DNA of 19,126 bases from NCBI GenBank assembly GCA_022729775.1, contig DZBA01000003.1, positions 11,185-30,310 of the forward strand. The letters are read 5' to 3'. Under the pieces are notes generated by a model that worked only from the letters and a program-made list of their open reading frames with translations, had not been told where the DNA came from and did not search any database. Origin of the DNA: Anaerolinea thermophila. GTDB lineage: Bacteria; Chloroflexota; Anaerolineae; Anaerolineales; Villigracilaceae. The translations under genes and the position numbers were made by a program. Below, one piece after another: positions 1 through 7,258 of the stretch (positions are counted from its first letter, which is position 1; every line of letters begins with the position of its first letter).

Positions 1-165
1 GACATAAAACAGGACATAATATGGGTGTACTCATTCATACAAGCAAACCATCCTTATGTATGTTTTGAATTACAGGCATCACTGACGCTTGCCATTGAAC
101 TTCCTTGATAATCAGGCGGCTGACTGTAACATCATGTTCAAAGGAACATAGTCTCGATTTTTTCA

Positions 166-1347
166 TCAGCCCTTTACACAAACCAGCCCCTTCAAATACG
201 CGCCTTCAGGGAAGTGTAAACTGACGGGATGGTCTGCGCCCTGTGACAAATGCGCGATGATGGAAGCGTCCGCGCTTGCATCGAGCGCGGCAGAAGCGAC
301 AATTTTTTGGAAGAGCGCGGCATCCACGCCGCCGGAACAAGAGAAGGTGACGAGAATCCCGCCGCGCCGCAGCAACTTGAACGCCAGCAGGTTGATGTCT
401 TTATACGCGCGCGAGGCTTTTTCCGCGTGGGCAGCGGTGGGAGCAAACTTCGGCGGGTCGAGAATGATCATATCGAAGGAACGATTCTCGTCGCGGAATT
501 TTCTCAACAATTGAAAGACATCGCCTTCTATGGATGTATGGCATTCAGCGGGGAGATGATTTAGTTTTATATTTTCATCCAACAAAGACAAAGCATCCCC
601 AGAGGAATCAACAGACAAAACAGATTTTGCGCCGTTTGCGAGCGCATGAATGGAAAATCCGCCGGTGTAGCAAAAACAATTCAACACATCGCGCTCTTTT
701 GCCAACTGCCCCACCCAATGACGATTCTCGCGCTGGTCGAGGTAAAAGCCGGTTTTATGTCCAGCGGCGATGTTGACCTGAAAATTTAATTCATGCTCAG
801 CAATACTTAAAACAGATTCAGGATTTCCGCGCAGGACTCCGACAGCAGGCTGCAAGCCCTCGAGCGCGCGCACATCGGCATCGGAACGTTCGTAGATATT
901 TTGAACGCCAGTCTCTTCTATTAACAAATCCGCGATGGTTTGCTTCCAATATTCCGAGCCGGCAGTGAGTGATTGCAAAACAAGCGTGTCGTGATAACGG
1001 TCAACGATGAAGCCCGCCATGCCATCTGATTCGCCGTGCAGTAAACGGTAAGAGTCTGTTGTATGTTGCAAATTTAATGTCGCAAGCCGCAGGTCGAGCG
1101 CGGCGCGAATCTGCGCGCGGAAAAACTCCGCATCCACAGGCTCATCGCGGAAAGTCCAGACTCGCGCGCGAATTTGCGATTGGGGCGAGTAGGAGGCGCG
1201 CGCAAGGAAATCTCCCGCCGCGGAATATAAATCAACGGTGGCGCCCGGCGCGGGGTTTCCTTCCACCGATTGAATGGCGCTCGCAAACACCCAGGGGTGC
1301 CGGCGCAGTAGACTTTTTTCACGCGCAGAGTTGAGTATCAGTTTCAT
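166..1347 (-). CDS. rlmI: Class I SAM-dependent rRNA methyltransferase, RlmI family
   Basis: The 393-residue product matches the usual length of RlmI-type 23S rRNA cytosine-C5 methyltransferases (about 395 residues). An N-terminal PUA-like RNA-binding region (about 1-70, with RRHPWVFASAI near residue 15) precedes the methyltransferase. GHKTGFYLDQRENR (about 196-209) is the family lead-in. The SAM-binding loop is at 221-232 (VLNCFCYTGGFS), with the acidic residue in VLSVD. The catalytic motif is LDPPKFA (296-302), and FSCSGG (335-340) holds the cysteine expected of a C5 methylase. The known family role is modification of 23S rRNA in the cytoplasm; the exact target base here is inferred. The start at 1347 gives the canonical N-terminus but has no strong ribosome-binding site. 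The gene lies downstream of the GNAT gene on the same strand, 83 bases away, with a repeat between them. Confidence 0.9.
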   Translation of the reverse strand: MKLILNSAREKSLLRRHPWVFASAIQSVEGNPAPGATVDLYSAAGDFLARASYSPQSQIRARVWTFRDEPVDAEFFRAQIRAALDLRLATLNLQHTTDSYRLLHGESDGMAGFIVDRYHDTLVLQSLTAGSEYWKQTIADLLIEETGVQNIYERSDADVRALEGLQPAVGVLRGNPESVLSIAEHELNFQVNIAAGHKTGFYLDQRENRHWVGQLAKERDVLNCFCYTGGFSIHALANGAKSVLSVDSSGDALSLLDENIKLNHLPAECHTSIEGDVFQLLRKFRDENRSFDMIILDPPKFAPTAAHAEKASRAYKDINLLAFKLLRRGGILVTFSCSGGVDAALFQKIVASAALDASADASIIAHLSQGADHPVSLHFPEGAYLKGLVCVKG

Positions 1348-1397
1348 AGTTTGTGTATGTCGCCTTGAACAAAGTGAAGAGTCTTGATTGCCAAATT

Positions 1398-1428
1398 AGA
1401 GATTCCTCGCTTCGCTCGGAATGACAAT
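1398..1428. repeat. Short dispersed intergenic repeat (CGAGCGAAGCGAGG type)
   Basis: On the minus strand the segment reads as CATTCCGAGCGAAGCGAGGA followed by a short tail. It belongs to the same pattern as the two facing copies inside the element at 16148-16218 (CTGAGCGGAGCGAAG and its diverged partner). The core contains the direct repeat GAGCGAAGCGAG. When read through, such copies produce spurious peptides of the type HSERSEESL. It sits in the gap between two minus-strand genes. Kinship with the copies near 16 kb is judged by eye; the function is unknown. Confidence 0.6.
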
Positions 1429-1430
1429 TC

Positions 1431-1874
1431 CTATTCCCCTTTGAAAGGGCGAAATTTCTGCATCCATTTTTCCGCTTCGGGGAGTTGTACGAATCCATGT
1501 CGTTCATACAAACCTTTTGCGTCATCAGTAGCGAGCAGCCAGCGGCGCACTTCGATCAGGTCGGGATGGTTGAAGATGGTTTCGACCAGCCATTTACCCA
1601 ATCCGCGCCCACGATAATCTTCGTGGATAACGACATCGCACAAGTACGCGGCAATCGAATAATCGGTGATGATGCGCGCAACGCCGATTTGTTTTACGCC
1701 ATCATACACGCCGAATGTCAGCGAGTTGACAACGCCGAGTTCGGTCTTTTCGCGCGGACGGGTGTTTGCCCAATAGGTACGCGAAAGCAAGTCGCAGATG
1801 GCGTCCATGTCCAGCCGCGCGGGGTCGTTACTGATGGTGAATGAGTCACGACGGGTTTCGAGTATTTGTGCCAT
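1431..1874 (-). CDS. GNAT family N-acetyltransferase
   Basis: The 147-residue product is a complete single GNAT domain. Motif A, which binds the acetyl-CoA pyrophosphate, is visible as VVIHEDYRGRGLGKWLV at about 81-97 (pattern RGxGxG/A). Motif B follows as ATDDAKGLYERHGF at about 115-128. The N-terminal half (ICDLLSRTYWANTRP, then a strand pair with GVARIITDY) fits the small GNATs often annotated as acetyltransferases of unknown substrate. The enzyme would transfer an acetyl group from acetyl-CoA to an amine in the cytoplasm; the substrate cannot be told from sequence. The gene is divergent from the YczE-type gene, with 114 bases between them. A possible -10 box (TATAGT, minus strand, 1912-1907) lies about 33 bases before the ATG. 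No clear ribosome-binding site is visible. Confidence 0.85.
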   Translation of the reverse strand: MAQILETRRDSFTISNDPARLDMDAICDLLSRTYWANTRPREKTELGVVNSLTFGVYDGVKQIGVARIITDYSIAAYLCDVVIHEDYRGRGLGKWLVETIFNHPDLIEVRRWLLATDDAKGLYERHGFVQLPEAEKWMQKFRPFKGE

Positions 1875-1917
1875 AAAGCGAGTTTATCACATCATGGTAT
1901 CATCACACTATACGCGG

Positions 1918-1944
1918 CTTGGATTCTGAAATCCAAGTTTTTTT
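1918..1944 (+). terminator. Hairpin plus T-tract in the leader of the YczE-type gene
   Basis: The arms CTTGGATT (1918-1925) and AATCCAAG (1930-1937) are perfect complements with a four-base loop. Seven T follow at 1938-1944. This is the form of a rho-independent terminator acting on the plus strand, yet no plus-strand gene lies upstream: the GNAT gene is divergent and its start codon is at 1874. It therefore sits in the leader of the gene starting at 1989, or it ends antisense or readthrough transcription. A second, imperfect hairpin follows at once (GCGGGATT, then AATCCGC, 1945-1963). A TACAAT box at 1954-1959 could be a -10 element placed after the terminator, but it has no convincing -35. 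Confidence 0.55.
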
Positions 1945-1988
1945 GCGGGATTTTACAATCCGCAAGCGAGATAACTTTTAGGAGACTT

Positions 1989-2633
1989 ATGCTTAAACCG
2001 ATTCGCTGGAAAACTTTTATCCCCGATTTTTTGAGAATTCAAGTCGGCTTTTTGATGTTTGGCGTTGCCATTGCCATGATGATTCGCGGCAGCCTCGGCA
2101 CAAGCGCGTGGGCGGTTTTGGAAGTTGCGCTTTCCAAAATATTGAAAATCACACCCGGCACCATGACCGTCATCATGGGAGTTTTCGTTTTATCGGGCGC
2201 GTTGATTATGCGCGAGAAAATCGGCTGGGGAACGCTGGGAAATATCCTATCCATCGGTCCGTGGGAAGACCTTGCGCTGTGGCTGATTCCGCCGGTGGAA
2301 AATAACCTGCCGCTGCAAATTGCCATGTTGCTGGTCGCAATTTTGATGATGGGCATTGCAAGCGCGATTTATATCGGCGTGGATGCGGGCGCGGGTCCGC
2401 GCGATAGTCTCATGCTGGCAATCAAACGCACAACGGGATTAAGCCTGCGAATTGCGCGCGGCATCATCGAAGTAACCGTCGTGAGCATTGGCTGGCTGCT
2501 CGACGGTCCAGTGGGAATTGGCACGCTGGTCTTCGCGCTGCTGATCGGTCCTTCTGTGCAATGGGGATTCAAGATTCTCAACGTCCACCCACACGGACCC
2601 GAAGCGGAAGTTCCGCAAGCGCCGGAAGATTAA
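1989..2633 (+). CDS. YczE/YyaS/YitT-type integral membrane protein
   Basis: The 214-residue hydrophobic protein has about five to six membrane segments: residues 14-32, 45-70, 90-105, 108-132 and 155-190. The family hallmark is GVDAGAGPRDSLMLAI near residues 126-141 (pattern G.GPRDxLM), preceded by an N-terminal RGSLGTSAWAVLE motif. Members are bacterial inner-membrane proteins of unknown transport or regulatory role. The open frame extends upstream to 1866, but the ATG at 1989 was chosen because AGGAG lies six bases before it and the upstream frame crosses the terminator-like hairpin at 1918-1944. The C-terminal tail (HPHGPEAEVPQAPED) is hydrophilic and probably cytoplasmic. It heads the plus-strand run and is separated from the M42 peptidase gene by 57 bases. 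Confidence 0.85.
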   Translation: MLKPIRWKTFIPDFLRIQVGFLMFGVAIAMMIRGSLGTSAWAVLEVALSKILKITPGTMTVIMGVFVLSGALIMREKIGWGTLGNILSIGPWEDLALWLIPPVENNLPLQIAMLLVAILMMGIASAIYIGVDAGAGPRDSLMLAIKRTTGLSLRIARGIIEVTVVSIGWLLDGPVGIGTLVFALLIGPSVQWGFKILNVHPHGPEAEVPQAPED

Positions 2634-2690
2634 AGATTGTAAAATATCCACCATGAAATCCATAAAGTTGAACATGAAGGAAATTCACCT

Positions 2691-3695
2691 ATGAAAGAAT
2701 TGTTAAAGCAACTCACCCAAGCCTTTGGCACTTCGGGCTATGAAAGCGCGGTTCGAGATTTGATATTAAGCGAAATCAAACCGCTGGCAGATGAAGTCCG
2801 CGTGGATGCGCTGGGAAATCTCATCGCGCGAAAGAAGCCCACCAAAGCGGATAAAAGCGCGAAGCGCATCATGCTTGCCGCGCACATGGATGAAATCGGA
2901 TTGATTGCAAGTCATATTGATAAAAATGGATTTGTCCGCTTTACAAATGTTGGCGGCGTGTTCGGCAGGTATACGTTGGGCGCGCGCGTCCGCTTCGCAA
3001 ACGGAGTCAAGGGCGTGGTAGGGTACGACAACCTTGAAAGATTCCACGAAGCGCCGCCCATGAATAAAATGTATATTGACGTAGGCGCCGCAAGCAAAGA
3101 AGATTGCCCGGTAAAAGTCGGCGACGTTGCCGCATTCGAGCAGGCGTTTACAGATATGGGCGAAAGGCTTGTCGCCAAATCGCTGGATGACCGCGCGGGC
3201 GTAGCGGTTTTGATAGAAACGTTGCGGGCGATCAAATCCACGCCCAACGATTTATATTTTGTGTTCACAACGCAAGAAGAAGTGGGATCGCGCGGCGCAG
3301 GGGTTGCGGCTTACGGCGTCGAACCTGAGCTCGGAATTGCCGTAGACGTTACGCCCACAGGCGACACGCCCGCATCGCTCAAAATGGAAATGGAATTGGG
3401 GAAAGGTCCTTGCATTAAATTCCGCGATACGGGCATGTTATCCGACCCGCGCGTGATAGAGTGGATGATTCAAACCGCCGAAAAGTCGAAGATTCCCTAT
3501 CAGCGCGAAGTGTTGCTGGCTGGCAGCACCGACGCGCGGGAGATGCAAATTTCGCGCGCAGGCGTGATAAGCGGCGCGGTATCCATCCCGTGCCGATATG
3601 TCCACTCCGCGTCCGAGATGGTGGACGTAAGCGATTTGCAAAACACGGTCAAATTGTTAACCGCGATGTTAAGCAAGCCCGTTCAAGTTAAGTAA
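2691..3695 (+). CDS. M42 family metallo-aminopeptidase (TET/FrvX-like)
   Basis: The 334-residue product has all the M42 co-catalytic metal ligands: H65 in AAHMDEIG, bridging D167 in SLDDRAG, catalytic and ligand glutamates E196 and E197 in TQEEVGSRGA, D219 in AVDVTPTGD, and H305 in RYVHSASEM. The region around 85-150 is the lid/PDZ-like insertion found in this family. M42 enzymes are cytoplasmic, usually dodecameric, cobalt- or zinc-dependent aminopeptidases that trim peptides released by larger proteases. Some members were first named endoglucanases, so that label should be treated with care. An AAGGA lies about 11 bases before the ATG. The next gene begins three bases after the stop, which indicates co-transcription with the SDR reductase. 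Confidence 0.93.
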   Translation: MKELLKQLTQAFGTSGYESAVRDLILSEIKPLADEVRVDALGNLIARKKPTKADKSAKRIMLAAHMDEIGLIASHIDKNGFVRFTNVGGVFGRYTLGARVRFANGVKGVVGYDNLERFHEAPPMNKMYIDVGAASKEDCPVKVGDVAAFEQAFTDMGERLVAKSLDDRAGVAVLIETLRAIKSTPNDLYFVFTTQEEVGSRGAGVAAYGVEPELGIAVDVTPTGDTPASLKMEMELGKGPCIKFRDTGMLSDPRVIEWMIQTAEKSKIPYQREVLLAGSTDAREMQISRAGVISGAVSIPCRYVHSASEMVDVSDLQNTVKLLTAMLSKPVQVK

Positions 3696-3698
3696 ACC

Positions 3699-4724
3699 AT
3701 GTCATCTACCATTCTTGTCACCGGCGCCAGCGGATTTGTCGCGCTGCACACCATCATTCAAACTTTACGGCAGGGATATAAAGTCCGCGCAACGCTGCGG
3801 ACTCCCGCGCGCGAAGCGGAAATCCGCGAGAGTATTTCAAAATTTGTCGAAGCAAAAGACAGTTTGGAATTTGTCACCGCCGATTTATTAACTGATTCCG
3901 GTTGGGATGAAGCCATGCGCGGAATCGAATACGCGCTGCACGTCGCTTCGCCGTTTCCCTTGTTTGAACCAAAACACGAAGACGAATTAATCCTGCCGGC
4001 TGTGCAAGGGACTTTGCGCGTCTTACGCGCCGCGCATCGGGCAAAGGTCAAGCGCGTGGTTGTTGTTTCATCAGTCGCGGCAGTGTACGCCGGTCACAAT
4101 GGCGAGAACAGAACCTTCGACGAAAGCGACTGGTCAATCACCGCGAACAATATCGGCGCATACGCGAAAAGTAAAACACTGGCGGAACGCGCCGCATGGG
4201 ATTTTATTCACAGCGCGGAAAACACAAACAAGATGGAAATGGTCGCCATCAATCCACCGTTGATTTTGGGTCCCATGCTCGACAAACAAACTCACACCTC
4301 CGTCGAGTTGATTCGCATCTTCATGCGCGGGGAAGTCCCCGGCGTGGCGAAACTTAAAATGGGAATTGTGGACGTGCGCGATGTCGCCTCCGCGCTGCTG
4401 GCGGGAATGGTCACGCCCGAAGCGGCAGGTCAGCGGTTTGTATGTCCCGCCGCGACAATCTGGTACAAAGAAATTGCGGAAATTTTACGCAAAGAATATT
4501 TCCCGCGCGGGTATCACAAAATTCCCAAAATCGAATTCCCCAATTTTGCGGTGAGGCTGCTGGCGTTGTTCGATAAAAAGGTCGCGGTCGTTGTGCGCGA
4601 CTTGGATTGGGATTATGAACTCTCTGGCGAAAAAGCAAAATCCATCTTGAAATGGAATCCGCGCTCGAAGGAAGAGGCGATCCTTTCGATGGCAGAGAGT
4701 TTGATTGAATTAGGACTTCTATAA
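3699..4724 (+). CDS. NAD(P)-dependent extended SDR, dihydroflavonol-4-reductase-like
   Basis: The 341-residue protein opens with a Rossmann fold whose nucleotide loop is VTGASGFVALHT (G9, G12, A15; the third position is Ala rather than Gly). The catalytic set is S124/S125 in VVVSSVAAVY, Y155 and K159 in GAYAKSK. INPPLILGPML near 184-195 is the family motif after the active site. This is the pattern of the aldehyde/dihydroflavonol reductase branch of extended SDRs, which act on aldehydes or ketones in the cytoplasm with NADPH; the true substrate is unknown. R31 and R35 in KVRATLRTP suggest NADPH preference. It starts three bases after the peptidase stop and has no clear ribosome-binding site of its own, so translation probably couples to the gene before. 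The aldo-keto reductase follows after 14 bases. Confidence 0.88.
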   Translation: MSSTILVTGASGFVALHTIIQTLRQGYKVRATLRTPAREAEIRESISKFVEAKDSLEFVTADLLTDSGWDEAMRGIEYALHVASPFPLFEPKHEDELILPAVQGTLRVLRAAHRAKVKRVVVVSSVAAVYAGHNGENRTFDESDWSITANNIGAYAKSKTLAERAAWDFIHSAENTNKMEMVAINPPLILGPMLDKQTHTSVELIRIFMRGEVPGVAKLKMGIVDVRDVASALLAGMVTPEAAGQRFVCPAATIWYKEIAEILRKEYFPRGYHKIPKIEFPNFAVRLLALFDKKVAVVVRDLDWDYELSGEKAKSILKWNPRSKEEAILSMAESLIELGLL

Positions 4725-4738
4725 ATTTTGGAGCAAAT

Positions 4739-5731
4739 ATGACTTACTTGGCAGATACATCCCGTTATCAATCCATGCGCTATAACCGCTGCGGGCGCAG
4801 CGGGTTGAAACTTCCCGCCGTCTCGCTTGGGCTATGGCACAACTTCGGCGGCGTGGATACGTTTAGCTCCAGCCGCGCAATGGCGCTCCGCGCGTTCGAT
4901 CTGGGCATCACGCATTTTGACCTTGCCAACAATTATGGTCCGCCGCCCGGCTCCGCGGAAGAAACCTTCGGGCAAATCATGGAAAAAGATTTGCGCCCCT
5001 ACCGCGACGAGTTGATTATCTCATCGAAGGCTGGCTATACCATGTGGGATGGTCCCTACGGCGATTGGGGCTCGCGCAAATATCTTGTCTCAAGCCTTGA
5101 CCAAAGCCTCAAGCGCATGGGCTTGGAATATGTAGACCTGTTCTATCATCATCGCCCCGACCCGGAAACCCCGCTGGAAGAAACCATGTCCGCGCTGGAT
5201 TACATTGTGCGAAGCGGACGCGCGCTCTATGTGGGCATCTCCAATTATCCTGCGGATAAAACCCGCGAAGCCGCGAAGATACTGCGTCAACTTGGCACGC
5301 CCTGTTTGATTCATCAACCGTCGTACAGCATGTTCAACCGCTGGGTGGAAGATGGTTTGCTCGACGCGCTAGATGAAGAAGGAATCGGCTGCATCCCATT
5401 CTCACCGCTCGCGCAAGGCTTACTCAGCGATAAATATCTCGGCGGCATTCCCGATGGCTCGCGCGCATCGAAGGCGCATGGCTTCCTCAAACCCGCGCAC
5501 ATCACCGAAGAAAAAATCAACAAGGTCAAGGCATTGAATGAAATAGCAAGTTCACGCGGACAGACTCTCGCGCAAATGGCGCTGGCGTGGATATTGCGGC
5601 GCGAAACCATCACCTCTGTTTTGATTGGCGCGAGCAACATCGCGCAAATCGAAGACGCGGTTGGAACATTGAAGCGGCTTGACTTTAGCGCGGCAGAACT
5701 CGAGAAAATCGAAACCATATTGAATTTATAA
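4739..5731 (+). CDS. gpr: Aldo/keto reductase, YghZ (L-glyceraldehyde-3-phosphate reductase) type
   Basis: The 330-residue product closely follows E. coli YghZ/Gpr (346 residues) from the first residues on: YNRCGRSGLKLPAVSLGLWH, THFDLANNYGPPPGSAEE, DELIISSKAGYTMW, QSLKRMGLEYVDLFY and TSVLIGAS are all shared-type blocks. The aldo-keto tetrad is D61, Y66, K97 and H138. The family reduces L-glyceraldehyde 3-phosphate and some other aldehydes such as methylglyoxal with NADPH in the cytoplasm; substrate use here is inferred from similarity. The C-terminus is shorter than in E. coli by about 15 residues. GGAG six bases before the ATG is a good ribosome-binding site. It sits directly after another NAD(P)H reductase, so the pair may form a small aldehyde-detoxifying unit, though that is a guess from order alone. 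Confidence 0.9.
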   Translation: MTYLADTSRYQSMRYNRCGRSGLKLPAVSLGLWHNFGGVDTFSSSRAMALRAFDLGITHFDLANNYGPPPGSAEETFGQIMEKDLRPYRDELIISSKAGYTMWDGPYGDWGSRKYLVSSLDQSLKRMGLEYVDLFYHHRPDPETPLEETMSALDYIVRSGRALYVGISNYPADKTREAAKILRQLGTPCLIHQPSYSMFNRWVEDGLLDALDEEGIGCIPFSPLAQGLLSDKYLGGIPDGSRASKAHGFLKPAHITEEKINKVKALNEIASSRGQTLAQMALAWILRRETITSVLIGASNIAQIEDAVGTLKRLDFSAAELEKIETILNL

Positions 5732-5733
5732 AG

Positions 5734-7185
5734 ATGAAAAAGACGCATATCTATTTAATCAATCTTGGAATTTTCATCGTCGCTGCCGGGTTGATATTTT
5801 GGGGGTATCAGGGATTTTATAACCGCCTTTGGTCGGATGACTGGTGCTATGACCGAGATTTCAAATTCTTGGGAATCCCCAAAACCATTGGGTTATATTT
5901 CGCAACCGGGGAAGAGACCATTCGCGGCTGGCCCCTCGACCGCTACGCCATGACCGCGCTTTCGGGCATTGTATATCTTCCCGGCGTATTCGGCACGCAG
6001 ATATTTACCGCCATCACCATCGCCATTTGGTTTGCCGTGATGTATTGGTCGCTCTCCAATCTGACAAAGTTAAACAGCATGGATGTTCCCAAAAATATTT
6101 TGGTCTTATTTTCGGGTCTCATCCTATACTATACGCTTTATATATCGCCTGACCGTTTTCAAATTCTATACTGGCGCTCGGGAGTCATCCCCTACAGTTA
6201 CACGCTCATTTTTGGCTTGGTTTTGATTGGGTTGATTACAGGTCAAATGTTAAAGAAAGAGACCTCAAAACTTTACGCCATTCTCGCCGCGCTTGCGGGC
6301 TTGTTCGGCGGCGGTCTCTCTGAAATCGGCAGCGCGTTTTTGCTGGCAGGAATGACCCTGCTGCTGTTGACAGCATGGCTTTTCAAACGTCAAAAAAGAG
6401 AATGGGCGCAGCGCTCATTCTTCATCATCCAACTCGCGTGGATTTCCCTGTTCATTGCGTTTGCCGCGCTGATTCTCGCGCCATCCAATGCGGCGCGATA
6501 TACCACCATGCAAGAAGGTCCCAACAACATCCTGCTTGTTCCTTCGTGGTCAATTCGCTCCGCGCTTTTTTTCATCACATATTCGTTGAAAGACCTGCCG
6601 CTGCCGCATGTTGTTATGTTTGCGCTTTTCATATCGCTGTCCATGCTGACGCGCGCGACCATGCAAAGTCAAATGGAACACAAACAAGCCGCGTGGCTGA
6701 TTGGGCTTACTGTCCTCGTCGCCTTTTTGTTGATTGTCGCCATTCAAGCGCCGACCACTTACCTGTACAGCGCGCCGCCCGACCCGCGCGGACAATCGCT
6801 CTCGCGCTTTGTTATGACGGTGGGTATTGCATTAATCTCGTGGGCGTTGGGGAGTATATTCGCGCGGCTTGCCCCGGCAAAGTGGACGCTCGTCCCCGCG
6901 CTGATTCTCCTGCTCGGATATGGTTACACCGCGCGCGCAATTCGCATCACATTCAACGACTTGCCCGGTTTTATTCACCGCGCGCAAGTCTGGGATGAGC
7001 GCGAAAAAGAGATGCGTGCAGCTGAGATGCAAGGCGTCAAGCGCATGGAAGTCATCATGATTGACACGCATGAGATTGGCACGAAAGACCTGATGCGCTC
7101 ACAAGACATGAATGGCAAATGGGTGCGCAGCTGCCCGGCGGGATATTACGGTATGGAAGCAATCAAGGCAAATGGCGTTAAATAA
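5734..7185 (+). CDS. Multi-spanning membrane protein, GT-C-like (DUF6056-type)
   Basis: The 483-residue protein has about 10-11 predicted membrane helices (starting 7-27, 72-105, 121-138, 153-171, 179-216, 228-250, 270-300, 320-340, 358-378, 386-402) and a soluble C-terminal tail (about 405-483). The first loop carries NRLWSDDWCYD (D35, D36), the place where GT-C glycosyltransferases have their catalytic or metal-binding acidic pair. A later loop holds SAPPDPRGQSLSRFV (346-360). No full GT-C family assignment can be made by eye; DUF6056 is the closest type I recall. If it is a GT-C enzyme it would transfer a sugar from a polyprenyl carrier on the outer face of the membrane. It begins two bases after the reductase stop, without a clear ribosome-binding site. 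Confidence 0.65.
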   Translation: MKKTHIYLINLGIFIVAAGLIFWGYQGFYNRLWSDDWCYDRDFKFLGIPKTIGLYFATGEETIRGWPLDRYAMTALSGIVYLPGVFGTQIFTAITIAIWFAVMYWSLSNLTKLNSMDVPKNILVLFSGLILYYTLYISPDRFQILYWRSGVIPYSYTLIFGLVLIGLITGQMLKKETSKLYAILAALAGLFGGGLSEIGSAFLLAGMTLLLLTAWLFKRQKREWAQRSFFIIQLAWISLFIAFAALILAPSNAARYTTMQEGPNNILLVPSWSIRSALFFITYSLKDLPLPHVVMFALFISLSMLTRATMQSQMEHKQAAWLIGLTVLVAFLLIVAIQAPTTYLYSAPPDPRGQSLSRFVMTVGIALISWALGSIFARLAPAKWTLVPALILLLGYGYTARAIRITFNDLPGFIHRAQVWDEREKEMRAAEMQGVKRMEVIMIDTHEIGTKDLMRSQDMNGKWVRSCPAGYYGMEAIKANGVK

Positions 7186-7196
7186 AAAATGTTAGA

Positions 7197-7232
7197 AATC
7201 GCGTCCAAATCTATAAAACTTTGGACGCGATT
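7197..7232. terminator. Hairpin between convergent genes
   Basis: The arms AATCGCGTCCAAA (7197-7209) and TTTGGACGCGATT (7220-7232) are 13-base perfect complements around a ten-base loop. It lies exactly between the stop at 7185 (plus) and the stop at 7259 (minus), so it can serve both genes. On the minus strand a T-rich stretch follows (TTCTAACATTTTTT), which fits a rho-independent terminator for the kinase operon. On the plus strand there is no T-tract, so termination there would rely on the hairpin alone. Confidence 0.75.
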
Positions 7233-7258
7233 GAATCAGCAAACTCCAGGTTTATTCT

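Noticed and set aside
1..38. Possible start of a minus-strand gene leaving the window (ATG at 38, with AAGGATGG about 12 bases before it).
   Set aside because: Only 12 codons are visible and the ribosome-binding site is poorly spaced, so it cannot be supported from this window.
134..149. Small hairpin ATGTTC/GAACAT just after the rlmI stop in its direction of transcription.
   Set aside because: Six-base AT-rich stem with no T-tract; too weak to call a terminator.
1866..1988. 41-codon upstream extension of the YczE-type protein.
   Set aside because: It runs through the terminator-like hairpin and lacks a ribosome-binding site, while AGGAG is well placed before 1989.
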